Source: Bradyrhizobium sp. CCGB12 (GTDB lineage: Bacteria; Pseudomonadota; Alphaproteobacteria; Rhizobiales; Xanthobacteraceae). Taken from it: a stretch of 64,000 nt of DNA. A model generated the notes under the pieces. It did not search any database. It saw only the letters and a program-made list of their open reading frames with translations, and was not told the origin of the DNA. Position 1 is the stretch's first letter, and the number at the start of each line of letters is the position of its first letter. Shown one piece after another: positions 45,048-54,806 of this stretch. The position numbers and the translations under genes are program-made. The stretch spans positions 5,332,001-5,396,000 of the forward strand of contig NZ_JANADO010000001.1 in assembly GCF_024199845.1 (NCBI RefSeq), given 5' to 3'.

Positions 45048-47747
45048 TTATGGAAAGACATTGAGCAGTGCATCGAGCGCATCGAGCTTTGCGCCGAGAT
45101 GCTTTAGTTTTTCCCGGCAATCCTTGTCGAACCGCTTCCGGGCGGCGAGATGTTCGAATTTGCGTTCCCGGTTGAAGAACAGCGGGCAATCCTTGCTTCC
45201 CCTTTCGTGGCCGTCCAGATCGCCATAGAACCCCGCGAGGTTCCCAACCATCTCATTGGCGATGACGCGATCGGTTTCGCGTCCTTCCGGCGCGAGCTGG
45301 TCGAATCCGGCCACGGACTGGATCACGATCGGCGGCTTACGATTCTTCGGCCACCAACCGTAGGTATTCTCGCATTCATCATCCCGCATCCAGTGACGCG
45401 TAATACAGGCCAGGATGTCCACCTCCAGCTCGACCGTCATCCCGCGCAATCGCTTTGCAAGACGTTCTGCCCATAGAAACATCGGCTTGCCTTCCCGCAG
45501 GTCCCAGACATCGAGTGGAACCGACAGGCGAACGAGCTCGAAGCCAAACTCCTTCTGGGCGGCATTCATCTGCGCGAGCGTGCGATCCAATGCCGGAAAG
45601 ACATTGTCCATGTCCCAGACGGCGACGCGAACGCTGTGCGCGGCAGTCGCGCGCCGTGCATCGGGACGCACACGGGTTTCGGGAACGAAGCTGCGCCTTG
45701 CTGGCGGCTTGCACAGCACCTGGCTTGAATCTCGCGCATACAGCACCGGAACGGCCCAGTCGATCGGTTCGCCGTGCAAAGAATAGTTGACCGCGATGCG
45801 CGCTTCACGCGCCGACTCGCCGAGAGAATTACCTTGGGCGAGCGACCAATAGAAGTGCTGCGCGAACGAGGTGGCAGACGAGTCCAGGACGCTGTACTGG
45901 TTTGCGACCACCGCCGGCAGCCCGTGCGCGACCAGCGACTGCGCGACCCCCTTGTTGAACTCTGCGCGCCCTGCGGCGCCGGTTTCGCAGGCATTGAGAA
46001 ACACCAGGCTCAGGTTTCGGCTGCAGAAAATCTCGCGCACCGAACGTTCGCCGAGGCTATGCTCTTCTCCTTGCTCATTCACAAAGACGAGGCGCCCCTC
46101 GCCGCGCTCCTCATCATACGTCCCGTGGCCGATGAAATGCACGATGTCATATTTACCGTTCGAGAGATGGCCGTGCAGCTTTTCGGCCGTTGCTCGCGCC
46201 AGCGGCTCGACGGTCACGAGCCCGGCCGCGATGAGCGGCTCGAAGCCGCGCCGGATCACCGCCTCTTCCTGCTCGATAGACAAAAGGGCGTATCCGAGGG
46301 GCTGAGCCGACGCGACCAGGATCCGCAACGGTCCGGCCCTAGGTTTGATCTGGTCGGCGGGAATACTGGTCAGAACATTGCGCGTGAAGCGCATCTCTTC
46401 GGTCGCAAGGAAACACTTCCGCCCCGGGTCGTAGGCGAACTCCCAGGGCTTTTCGGCGATCCAGGGAATCATCGAGGTGAAAATGAAATCGAGCTTGCGG
46501 CCCTGCCGCGTGCGCGCTTCGTCATACAAGCGGCGGACGTCGCCCTGAAACAGCGTATTGAAAAGCTGTTCGCCGAAGGCGATCATTTCCTTGTCGCCGG
46601 GAAGCGAGCCTTCTTCCCGGTTGGTGTATTTCTTGATGCGCTCGTGCGTTCCGATGATTTTCCCGAACTGGGTCTTCTCGCCGTCCTCGCCGGCACGTAG
46701 CCGCATCAACGATGTGACGCGGGCGCCGCCGTAGCTCGCAAGCACCTGGGCGAATTCCGGTGTCTCACCGCTGCGCGGCGTATCGCGGTTCGACCGAAAC
46801 TCGTCCATGACCACGAGCTCGAATACGTTTCCCGGACCGCTGTAGGACGGGGTTCCGATTGCGGGCTCCGGCGGTGTCGCGGCGTCCGGCTGCTCCCGGG
46901 ATCCGGGCTCCGCCGATTCCGGCGAGCTGTCTTCGAAGTCAAATGGCGGCGGTGTGGCGGTCCTGCTCTTTTTCGGGTAGATCGACGCCGCGAACGCATG
47001 GTCCCTCGGATTGATGTCCTTGCCGCCCTTGATGGGCTTGCCGTTCTTCATGATGGCGCCGGGCAACTGATAGCACATGATCGAGATCGGATCGGCCTCT
47101 TCGGTGCCCATGATCGATTTCTTCGCCAGCGGCGTCAGAACCTGCTCTTCCACTTCTTCGGGAGTCCAGCCCTGGTCCTCGTCGAAGAAACTTATAGCCT
47201 TGTCACGATCGATGAGCTTGACGATCTCGCTGCGCATATGCTCGTGGTCGAACCCCAGGGTATGTCCGGCTTCATGGCGGACAACGCGCTTGAATTCGGC
47301 TTCCGACTTTCGCATCGTGAAGCCTTCGAGGTTCATGGTCGGCTGATTCTTGGGTACTTCCAGAATCTCGGTACCGACATATGACCAGTAGCCAGCCTGA
47401 TCTTCGGGAGAATCGAGCCGCGCAATTCGGACCTGACCGACCCCGGAGGTTTCGGCAAATTTTACGTTGGCTTTCTCTCCCCAGGCGTTCATGTGGAGGA
47501 GGATGCGCTTTCTCAAGTCACTCTTTGGGCTATCCATGAAAGAGACGCTCAATTGCACTCCCTTGACCGGCCACTTGCGACCGACCACCACGGCGATGCG
47601 CCGCGGGCCACCTCGACGACCAACAGGCGTGCGTTCGATTGTGTGCCGCTCGGTCTCGTTGGCTGGATTGATTATCAGCGCTCTCCGCTCCGCGTTCGCG
47701 AGCATTTCGGGCTGAAGAATCTTTGGTCGGCAGACGATGACTGACAT
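45048..47747 (-). CDS. Metzincin-CHAT fusion protein, 899 aa
   Basis: Residues about 50-260 are a metzincin metalloprotease: the zinc motif HEAGHTLGFDH (H158, E159, H162, H168) and a Met-turn-like SIMCY (M224). A Pro-rich linker (265-310) leads to a CHAT peptidase with H541 in HFIGHG and C587 in LNACETG, then the usual VVANQYSVLDSSA. The last about 200 residues form an unrecognised domain (VRVAVWDMDNVFPALDRT; WPKNRKPPIVIQSVAGF). There is no signal peptide. Two different proteases in one chain are unusual. The adjacent SGNH hydrolase is probably its partner. Confidence 0.85.
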   Translation of the reverse strand: MSVIVCRPKILQPEMLANAERRALIINPANETERHTIERTPVGRRGGPRRIAVVVGRKWPVKGVQLSVSFMDSPKSDLRKRILLHMNAWGEKANVKFAETSGVGQVRIARLDSPEDQAGYWSYVGTEILEVPKNQPTMNLEGFTMRKSEAEFKRVVRHEAGHTLGFDHEHMRSEIVKLIDRDKAISFFDEDQGWTPEEVEEQVLTPLAKKSIMGTEEADPISIMCYQLPGAIMKNGKPIKGGKDINPRDHAFAASIYPKKSRTATPPPFDFEDSSPESAEPGSREQPDAATPPEPAIGTPSYSGPGNVFELVVMDEFRSNRDTPRSGETPEFAQVLASYGGARVTSLMRLRAGEDGEKTQFGKIIGTHERIKKYTNREEGSLPGDKEMIAFGEQLFNTLFQGDVRRLYDEARTRQGRKLDFIFTSMIPWIAEKPWEFAYDPGRKCFLATEEMRFTRNVLTSIPADQIKPRAGPLRILVASAQPLGYALLSIEQEEAVIRRGFEPLIAAGLVTVEPLARATAEKLHGHLSNGKYDIVHFIGHGTYDEERGEGRLVFVNEQGEEHSLGERSVREIFCSRNLSLVFLNACETGAAGRAEFNKGVAQSLVAHGLPAVVANQYSVLDSSATSFAQHFYWSLAQGNSLGESAREARIAVNYSLHGEPIDWAVPVLYARDSSQVLCKPPARRSFVPETRVRPDARRATAAHSVRVAVWDMDNVFPALDRTLAQMNAAQKEFGFELVRLSVPLDVWDLREGKPMFLWAERLAKRLRGMTVELEVDILACITRHWMRDDECENTYGWWPKNRKPPIVIQSVAGFDQLAPEGRETDRVIANEMVGNLAGFYGDLDGHERGSKDCPLFFNRERKFEHLAARKRFDKDCREKLKHLGAKLDALDALLNVFP

Positions 47748-48810
47748 CCGGACCCTCTGGCTCTCAGCGGTTGTTACAACACAACGGAGTCACGCAGGCG
47801 TTCGCCGTGCGCCAAAAGCGCGACTATTCGCTCTCGGCACTTGCCGCCCTACGGGGAAATTGCGATGTGCTCAGCGCAGCTAAGCAGCGCTGACTGCTGG
47901 AGTACCAAGCAGATTGGTCACGGCAATTATCTCCACGTATCACGCGTTCAACAGTCAAAATATTTGAAGCTCTCAAAACCCGGCTAGGCAAGTGTATCCA
48001 CTTCCAGTGGCCGACGTTAGGTTGAATGCCGCGAATCGGATTGTCAACAAGGCGATCAACGGCGTTGGACGGTTGTGCTTATTGCTTAAGTCCCAGATGC
48101 TTAGGGGATGTCAGACCTTGGAAATTCGGTCGGCGCAGTTCTTATTTTCGACAGCCAAGCGCGGAGTGCGACAGCGAGCCGCACCACGACCGCCGCCCGC
48201 CAGACCGGAGAGAGCACCGAGGTCATCCAGGCCGAGCGCGGCATCGACGGCGAACAAGCTACCTGCATCGTGCCGGTGATGAGCATCGGCGATCAGGGCG
48301 CGGCTTGCCGTGGCCTGCCGGCAAGAGCGCAATCCCCAGCGCCATCACGCGAGCCGACGAGGTCGCCGACGAGCTCGCAAGCGTGCTGCGTATCGCTTGG
48401 CGACGCCAAGGACCTGCCCGTCGATCCAGACCTCGCATTCAGCCGGCAATTTCGCATCCAATCGCCGATGCAGCTGCATTTGTACACTTCTTGGCTTGCG
48501 AAAGGGGCGACGGACGACGGCCGAAGCCCGCCGTCGGCTCAAGCCTTGCGGCCTCCTTCGCTTAGCGTTCCGCAGAGTGAAGGCGAGCGCGCCTTGGCTG
48601 TCATGATACGCCGCTTCGTGATCGCCTCCGGCATCGGCTCCAACAAGGTGGCGAACGCCCCGCGCAGCAATACACAGGGAGCTGATAGCCATCGCGCCGG
48701 ACCAGGACGAAGCGATCCTGCGTGAGGCGAGCCTCTCGAACGTAAGCCTGCTCCATATAGGCTTCATTTTCCGCGGCTGGTTGGCTATGCCTTGATGCGG
48801 CCAAGACAAG
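47748..48810. other. Intergenic/degenerate region
   Basis: About 1 kb of GC-rich sequence with long overlapping ORFs on both strands (48.0-48.8 kb) but no recognisable motif, start signal or conserved domain in any frame. It may be a decayed gene. The promoter of the metzincin-CHAT operon should lie near 47760-47800. Confidence 0.4.
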
Positions 48811-50472
48811 TCACCTCACGGCCGAGAGCGCCGTCGACCACGCCTTGAACAACCCATCCAATGCCAAAACTCCAAGCACGCCCAATGTGACGATAGCCAC
48901 TGGTCGACTCGTGTGACGTCCAACAAGATAAATGGGGAGACCGAACAACGCGTACAGGACAAGCAGGACTGCCGCGGGGACATTGTGCAACGCGGGTGCT
49001 TCAAAGAAGTTATGAACGCCGAGGAATTTGACCGAGTAATTTCCGCGATTGAGAGAAACCTCACGGTCGATAAAGAACGAAATCAAGACCAGCAGGTAGC
49101 CTGCATACAGGAAACTTGGCCAGCTAAGAAAAAGACTACGGTTGGCCGCGTCAAATGCACGGGAAATGATACCAAACGCAAGTGCCAGCGATCCTAGTAC
49201 TAGGAGGATCGAAGGAAGTGTATCGCCGATCCGCATGAGAGGATCCGGTGCAAGATATCCCTCGAACATACCCTGGAGCTTCAGAGAAATATAAAAGCAT
49301 GCGGGCAAATAAACCAAGGCCACAACGATTGCCAGGGCTAGTGGCTCCGGTGCGGTGGCCGGGATGCTTTGCCGAACAGTTTGATTGGGTGATGATTGGA
49401 ATAGATAGAGCCTGAGTCCGATAATCGACCAAACAACTGGTATCGTAAGGCCGCTAACAAGTTGTGATTGTATTTCTATACGAAACACATTGAACAAAGG
49501 CTGGAGGATCGCTGTCCAAAGCGCCTGTTCGAAAATGTCCCAATTTCGCAGAACATCAGCGATCACATTTGTAAATGAGTAAATAGTTTGCAACGATGCG
49601 GCCACTGACAGGACGCTTGGAATCACCAAAAAAACGCCAAAGCGCTTCAATATCCGCTCTAAAGTCGCGACAGTCGGGTCTTTCACATGGCGTATCTTCG
49701 CCCCTGCGGTCGCCAGAGCCGCCTCTAGGGCGTTAAAATCTGCGCCGGCTCTCTTCGTCATAAGATCGCCTGCGATCTGAACCAGGAGATTCCAGGACGC
49801 AGATGCGTCATTGTGGTTTGGAAGAATCGTCCCGAGAGTCGCGATCAAACCGGCCCTGTCATTTCCTTCCGGGTCAAACTCGACGACTGCGCAAAGGCGG
49901 GCAATCTGCGCCACGAGGTCCGTCGGGCACGGCTCGCGGCTCATGAGCGCCCAAGACTGGGAAACACAGGAGCTGAAAGCAACGAATGCCTTCTTCTCTT
50001 TATCGGTCATTATAATGGCGCCTGGCTGCACAGCTGCGTTGAGGGCAGCTGGCAAGTCGATCCGGACGGAGGCTGGTGCGGTCGGACCAACGGCAACTAC
50101 GAGGCGATCGCGGGCGGTGTCTAACGGTCGATTCCAGCCGAGGTCGCCGTTACCAAGCCGCGATGCCTGCCAATGGCGAACCAACTGATTGATAGTCTTG
50201 CCAAACGGGCTATCGATGTTAGCCGACAACGATAAAGTCGTTTTCGCCTGAAACGCAATAAAGCCGCCGTCTAACGTCGCCACCAACAGGTCGTCTACAG
50301 GAGCGCTCGTCTCGAAGCGAAGCCAGACCGGTTTTGCGCCTCCTAACCCAAGGCGGTGGTCAACGCAAACGTCCGCAAGTATCCACGTTGCGACCATAGC
50401 GCCCAAACGTTGCTGAAAGAGCATACCACTGGCGGTGGCCTTGCCCCCTCCGGTAGCGTGGAGGTCTGTCAT
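48811..50472 (-). CDS. Cap4-like nuclease domain fused to multi-pass membrane domain, 553 aa
   Basis: The N-terminus (TGGGKATASGMLFQQRLGA) and the motif E54, D60-D61, Q75-x-K77 in LRFETSAPVDDLL and FIAFQAKTTL match the restriction-endonuclease-like domain of DUF4297/Cap4 nucleases (E...D...QxK). A helical middle part (150-285) follows. From about residue 290 to the end there are seven to eight hydrophobic helices (such as PLALAIVVALVYLPACFYISL and AVLLVLYALFGLPIYLV). A nuclease joined to a membrane domain is unusual and suggests a defence effector or a membrane-tethered nuclease. It lies alone. The assignment of the nuclease fold is moderate. Confidence 0.65.
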   Translation of the reverse strand: MTDLHATGGGKATASGMLFQQRLGAMVATWILADVCVDHRLGLGGAKPVWLRFETSAPVDDLLVATLDGGFIAFQAKTTLSLSANIDSPFGKTINQLVRHWQASRLGNGDLGWNRPLDTARDRLVVAVGPTAPASVRIDLPAALNAAVQPGAIIMTDKEKKAFVAFSSCVSQSWALMSREPCPTDLVAQIARLCAVVEFDPEGNDRAGLIATLGTILPNHNDASASWNLLVQIAGDLMTKRAGADFNALEAALATAGAKIRHVKDPTVATLERILKRFGVFLVIPSVLSVAASLQTIYSFTNVIADVLRNWDIFEQALWTAILQPLFNVFRIEIQSQLVSGLTIPVVWSIIGLRLYLFQSSPNQTVRQSIPATAPEPLALAIVVALVYLPACFYISLKLQGMFEGYLAPDPLMRIGDTLPSILLVLGSLALAFGIISRAFDAANRSLFLSWPSFLYAGYLLVLISFFIDREVSLNRGNYSVKFLGVHNFFEAPALHNVPAAVLLVLYALFGLPIYLVGRHTSRPVAIVTLGVLGVLALDGLFKAWSTALSAVR

Positions 50473-51141
50473 GCGTCGGGGCGAAACTGCTGGCTAGACT
50501 TATGGACACACTCTAACACGCACCGCGCTAACGCTCATAGCACTCGTAGCCCGGCAGCATTACTTTCCGCAATTGCAGTGAAACGGCTTGAGTGAAAGGC
50601 ACCCGTTCCACATCGTCAAGAGATTACCGTCCGCCATCGGTCCGTTGCAGGCCGCCCCTTGATACCTCAATACCCCTGTGCGCAGCACGCGCGTGTGGAA
50701 TTTCTGGCTGCGCCGCCGTCTCCGAGTTAGCGAGTTTGCGGCTGGGGCCTGGATGCGGATCTCTGAGCTATCCCAGCCTTGTTGTACCCGCGGTGACGTC
50801 CCGCATCCGCTGGATCAGCCACTGGCATGTCGTGCGGCAGAGCTGGCAATTCTTCAAGACAGATTATCCCGGAGGCCTCGGGCACTGCGTGATGCACACG
50901 GCCGGGTCGCCGCGCGAAACCGCAGGGGGCCGCCATTCGCTCGGTCTGGTATTTGGCAATGTACCGCGGAGCCAGCATCTTCCTGTTGGGCGAGGCCGAC
51001 TGGCGGCTGACGCTGCCGCTGTTGTTCTGGTTTGCCGCTATGTGCTGCTGCTCGCGCATTTCATGCCGCGGCTGAATCTCCGAGCGGAGATCGCCTGCCT
51101 GTCCCTGTCATAGACGGCGGCGCCGACCGCAGCCGCAGCTC
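50473..51141. other. Degenerate region 5' of the LodA-like fragment
   Basis: Plus-strand frames between 50590 and 51110 are open but carry no recognised motif. They may be decayed parts of a gene upstream of the LodA-like fragment. Confidence 0.35.
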
Positions 51142-51996
51142 TTGTCACGCGAGCTTGGCCCAAGGCCGAGCGACGATGTCTCGTTCGCGCGCGACATCTA
51201 TCCGTCGCTGACGGCGATGAGCGGGTTCCAATGGGTCTCGCGAAGAAGCCAGCGCGGCCACGCGCCAGGAAAGCGCGGCGCCCTTCCGGATGAAGAGAAG
51301 ATGAAGCTCCTTGCGTCGGCGGCGGAAGCGGCAAAGCCCAATTCGCGTCACAAGGGCTTCTTTGCGCGCCTTCGCCATCCCGTCGCAACGCCACCCTATG
51401 ACGACGATCAGCCGACGCAGCGCTGGCCCGTCGTAAGCGGCGAGTCCATCGTTGCCCGGCAGCAGGCCACGCTCTACTACATGCCGGCCCTTGCGGGTGA
51501 CGAGGGAGATGTCGAACACGAAGTGCCTGAAACGTGGCTGACGCTTACGCCGATGCAATATGCCAAGTTTGCGCAGTGGAAGGACGGTCACTTCGCCGAA
51601 GACTGGGCGGCAACGCGGCTCCCGGCTGGCTCGCGGATATTCCCGGTTGCCCAACAGCCGGCTGCGCTGACCTTCGCCGCGCTGGAATTCACGCAGGGCG
51701 GCGCCTTCTATCCCGGGATAGAGCTGACGTCCGTGGTCCGGCACAGGAGCTTCTATAGCGAAGCTTTCCGGGTAGCGGACGCTTTGGTGGCAGGCGATCT
51801 GACGAAATGGATGGCGCTGCCCTGGCAAGCCGACTTTTACGAGTGCCGGGATCACTGGTGGCCTGCTGTGCGGCCCGACGATGTCATACCGGTCGGCAAT
51901 TACGAACGCATCATCGAGGAATTCGAGCGGGAGGTCGCTACCGGTGTACTGGCCGATGTGCTGATCGCGCGCCGGCCATGGACCCGCGGATGCTGA
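51142..51996 (+). pseudogene. 5'-truncated LodA/GoxA-type quinoprotein oxidase
   Basis: The fragment matches the C-terminal half of LodA/GoxA amino-acid oxidases: DIYPSLTAMSGFQWV, ETWLTLTPMQYAKFAQWKDG, GGAFYPGIELT, WMALPWQADFYECRDHWWPA and RPDDVIPVG. These enzymes need a Cys-Trp quinone cofactor made from a Cys in the (E)NCVGG segment and a Trp in the WWP segment. Here the Cys position reads EFTQGG, so the Cys seems lost. The N-terminal half and the LodB partner are absent. It is a dead remnant. Confidence 0.7.
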
Positions 51997-52078
51997 GTGG
52001 GTTCGGGAAATCGAGGCCGCCTGTCGTCGCTACGGCACCGCATGTTTCTTCAAACAGTGGGGCGGCAAACCTGGTTGA
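51992..52078 (+). pseudogene. C-terminal fragment of a DUF5131 (phage Gp37/Gp68-like) protein
   Basis: The frame encodes AEWVREIEAACRRYGTACFF followed by KQWGG, the conserved end of DUF5131 proteins (radical-SAM-like phage proteins), and then stops. Only about 28 residues remain, fused to the end of the LodA fragment. Confidence 0.6.
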
Positions 52079-52231
52079 CGCCACAGGGCGCGCGTCGCAG
52101 GTGCTCGGTCCATTCGATCGAGGTTTCAGCCATGGAAGATCCCTTCAGGAATCCAGAAAATCACAAGAAAGTGGTGAGATTCGTAACTGCGCCCTCGCCC
52201 TCTTCGTCACCCGCACCCGTCGCCCATCGCC

Positions 52232-52477
52232 TCACAGCGCCGGACGCGGTTGTGCTCCGCCAACACTACTAACTCTGTGCCGCGCGATCTGTGCACCGGA
52301 GCCGTCAACCACCATTACAACCGTGCCCGCACCACGGTCATATTCTGGATCGCTGGCGATATCCCGTGCGACGCGGGCGCCGTACTGGACCGCTAGTTCA
52401 GCGGAGCCAAATAGCTCTCCCTCCTCGTCCGCCCGTATTTGACCATAGTGAATGATCGGGAAGTAGTAGCGCTGCAC
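52232..52477 (-). CDS. DUF6894 family protein, 81 aa
   Basis: The GTG start at 52477 follows GGAG. The sequence (QRYYFPIIHYGQIRADEEGELF, AVQYGARVARDIA, VMVVDGSGAQIA) has the pattern of DUF6894, a family of small proteins abundant in rhizobia. The function is unknown. It faces a divergent small gene across a region that holds a strong AT-rich palindrome. Confidence 0.75.
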   Translation of the reverse strand: MQRYYFPIIHYGQIRADEEGELFGSAELAVQYGARVARDIASDPEYDRGAGTVVMVVDGSGAQIARHRVSSVGGAQPRPAL

Positions 52478-52600
52478 AGCAATTTCTCCGTCCTTTAGCG
52501 GGGGCGATCATGCGCCCATCCCGGAACGGGCCGCACCTGTCGAAAACGACAGGGTCCGTGCGACAGTCAGGCAGCCACCCGCACCGGCCGCACCATGGGG

Positions 52601-52626
52601 CAAATTATTCACACGTGAATAATTTG
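52601..52626. promoter_or_regulatory. 26-bp AT-rich palindrome, candidate operator
   Basis: Twelve-base perfect arms (CAAATTATTCAC and GTGAATAATTTG) enclose a two-base spacer. It is markedly AT-rich within GC-rich DNA and lies between DUF6894 (minus) and the 67-residue gene (plus). A regulator-binding site is more likely than a terminator because no T-run follows. Confidence 0.55.
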
Positions 52627-52719
52627 AGATTCAAGGCTCTTGCGCGGTTCCACTTTTAGGAACTGAACATTCCCTCGGCCGTTTAGGGGGACATCCTAAA
52701 TAGATCGGAGCGCGATGTA

Positions 52720-52923
52720 ATGACGCTGCACCGCCGAAGAATAAAGCAGACGCGTTCCCTCGAAGAACGAATGGCCGAACAGGCAGACAAGCTGAAGGAC
52801 AAAGCCAGTCAGTTGCCCGCTGGAGCGGAGCGTGAGAGCCTGCTCAAGCGGGCCAGGGTTGCCGAGACAGGCGCGCATCTGGTCGATTGGATTCAGTCTC
52901 CAGGCTTGCAGCCGCCAAAGTGA
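52720..52923 (+). CDS. Small helical protein, 67 aa
   Basis: The ATG at 52720 lies after GGAGCGCGATGTA. The product (SLEERMAEQADKLKDKA, then SLLKRARVAETGAHLVDW) is a charged helical protein like many short conserved rhizobial ORFs of unknown function. It is followed directly by another short ORF. Confidence 0.6.
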   Translation: MTLHRRRIKQTRSLEERMAEQADKLKDKASQLPAGAERESLLKRARVAETGAHLVDWIQSPGLQPPK

Positions 52924-53078
52924 CACCAACCTCACTGTCGATGCTAATCGAGATCCAAGCCGATCTTGCGGAGCTTAGGCGGCTAGTCCGCGAACTGCCT
53001 CCGGAAACTACTCGGATTTTGCAAATCTTCGCGGACCGGATGGAAGCCCGTGCCCGGGCGATGGACCGGATGACCTAA
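52920..53078 (+). CDS. Small helical protein, 52 aa (start uncertain)
   Basis: The frame may start with GTG at 52920, overlapping the previous stop as GTGA, or with ATG at 52941. The product (MLIEIQADLAELRRLVREL, PPETTRILQIFADRMEAR) is helical and charged. Overlap with the upstream gene suggests co-translation. The function is unknown. Confidence 0.5.
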   Translation: MTPTSLSMLIEIQADLAELRRLVRELPPETTRILQIFADRMEARARAMDRMT

Positions 53079-53607
53079 AGGTCGCGTTTCCCGGGGCCTG
53101 AAGGGAACGCACCGCGCGACGGAGGACTCGACGAAAGCATTTTCGTTTGAGCAAACATTGCACTTGCGTCAGCCCACTAGTTCGCTTCGCTTTTCCTGCT
53201 ACTTAGATTGGTTATTGCCGCCGGATTTTCCCGGGTATGCGATGAAGTACATTTTGTTTGCCTCGGCAGCTGGGCGCTGCTCAACCTGCTCTATGTTTTT
53301 ATCGTGATCCTGCCCCGCAAGGGAAGACATTTACCTGCTTCGCTCGCCCGAACCGTCGCTGGGATCAAGAAGTTCGTACAGCGCGGAAGGCAACCACCTT
53401 CCTGAAGGGAATTGACCGTGCGGAGCCTCGCAGTTTTGATCGCCGTGGCGCCTGTCTCCTTCTTGTGCGATGGCAGTGGCAAGCTGTCGTTTGTCGGTAG
53501 CTGGCCAATTTGTTTGTTGAAGTCGTCGTTCGGCAAAGTTTCTCCCGGGGTTGCGCACCAGGCGCCATGTTGTTAGACCGCGCTCTCAAATTTAAAGGAG
53601 CGCCGCG

Positions 53608-53787
53608 TTGGCTAAAAAGACAAAAGCAGTTCGCCGCGAGTGGACGAAGGACGACATCAAGGACCTGAAGGCGCACTCCAAAGCACGCACGCCTGTCGTC
53701 AAAATCGCGAAGTTGACCAAGCGAACAGAGGGAGCGCTACGTCAGAAGGCAATCGTACTGAGGATTGGGCTCGGACATCAGCGGTAA
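53608..53787 (+). CDS. Conserved small protein (AKKTKAVRREW family), 59 aa
   Basis: A TTG start at 53608 follows AAAGGAG by eight bases. The product begins AKKTKAVRREWTKDDIKDL and ends ALRQKAIVLRIGLGHQR. Short proteins of this type, with a Myb/SANT-like helical DNA-binding look, are common in bradyrhizobia as I recall. No function is known. Confidence 0.65.
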   Translation: MAKKTKAVRREWTKDDIKDLKAHSKARTPVVKIAKLTKRTEGALRQKAIVLRIGLGHQR

Positions 53788-53983
53788 TTGAAAACTCCAC
53801 CGATTGCATCCGGCTGCCAGATTTCGATATTGATTTGGCAACGGTCTGACGAGATCGGGTGCAGACTATCGATTGTGCGATGGCGGCGGCCCTGCACTTG
53901 CCCGAGGTCGAGGCCTCGCGGTCCCGGCAGCCCCGTCGGCGAGCCCTCCCCTCGGGCGACCAACTGACATTTCGACCCAGCCC

Positions 53984-54403
53984 TCAATGCACGCTCGTCG
54001 AAAGTCCATAGATCGGCACATATTTGTTGTTCAGCGTCTTGATCCGTGCCGCGAACGACGTTCCTGCCGTGTCGGCCGTCTCAACAACTTTGCGCCCGCC
54101 CTGCCCGTAATTTGTCACAACTGAGAGGGTCGCGGCGGTCCAGTTGGTGCCCCCGTTACACGTGACGTCAACGGTCAAATCCGTGTTCAGCGTCGGGTTC
54201 GCGAAGCCGTTATCGAATTCGAGCAACACACGTGCATTGCTAACAGACGAGTCGGCGGTTTGCGCGGTTGTGACCGCAGTCATGTTGTTAACAACAATTT
54301 GAATTGTGTAGCGAAGCGGGAAGACACCCGCTGCCGAATCTTCGGTGAGAGTGCTTGTCCCGGTGGCGTCAGAGTCATTCCGGAGAAGTCCATTCATGGT
54401 CAT
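53984..54403 (-). CDS. Phage-like structural or tail-associated protein, 139 aa
   Basis: The beta-rich sequence contains TVDVTCNGGTNWTAATLSVV and ends TAGTSFAARIKTLNNKYV PIYGLS, a pattern seen in phage tail or base-plate proteins that describe a per-sample measurement-like repeat (GGTTWTAATL). It stands with two other small minus-strand ORFs, so this may be a prophage remnant. Confidence 0.5.
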   Translation of the reverse strand: MTMNGLLRNDSDATGTSTLTEDSAAGVFPLRYTIQIVVNNMTAVTTAQTADSSVSNARVLLEFDNGFANPTLNTDLTVDVTCNGGTNWTAATLSVVTNYGQGGRKVVETADTAGTSFAARIKTLNNKYVPIYGLSTSVH

Positions 54404-54618
54404 AATCTGAAGAGTTTGTTTAGCGATTGCGTCAACCGCATCACGGTCAAAAGCGCATATCCGGCCGTGGCCGTTGCTGAGTCCGAAGACTCGGAACGAG
54501 CCATCTGTGGCCGGGACACGCGGAGGCCGTAGAGTCTGATGCCGGGATCTAGCTCGATATCGACATGCCCAATTATCGGCTCTCGCCCTGGCCGGGCGGA
54601 CAATACCCTCAAGTGCAA
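54400..54618 (-). CDS. Small protein, 72 aa
   Basis: The stop overlaps the start of the phage-like gene by four bases. The product (GHVDIELDPGIRLYGLRVSR) has a single short beta-rich domain that recalls SpoVG-like phage proteins. The fit is weak and the function unknown. Confidence 0.4.
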   Translation of the reverse strand: MHLRVLSARPGREPIIGHVDIELDPGIRLYGLRVSRPQMARSESSDSATATAGYALLTVMRLTQSLNKLFRL

Positions 54619-54806
54619 ATCCTCTCTTCAGTGCGCCGCGTTAGGCGGGCGCAAATGGTTCGCTCGCCGTCCGTCGCGTAGAACGCTACACTGTCGTCAT
54701 GGATGACCATGCGTTCTCGCGGCGGGTCGTCGGGCAGATATCGGCGCTTCCAGTCGGCAACGATCTGCTGTCCTGTGGTCACGGAGGCCTCCGAGGTTGG
54801 GACCAA
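54609..54806 (-). CDS. Small protein, 65 aa
   Basis: This short minus-strand ORF overlaps the previous one by ten bases and encodes VADWKRRYLPDDPPRERM and a C-terminus with paired Cys. No family is recognised. Compact overlapping genes support a remnant phage or mobile unit. Confidence 0.35.
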   Translation of the reverse strand: MVPTSEASVTTGQQIVADWKRRYLPDDPPRERMVIHDDSVAFYATDGERTICARLTRRTEERICT

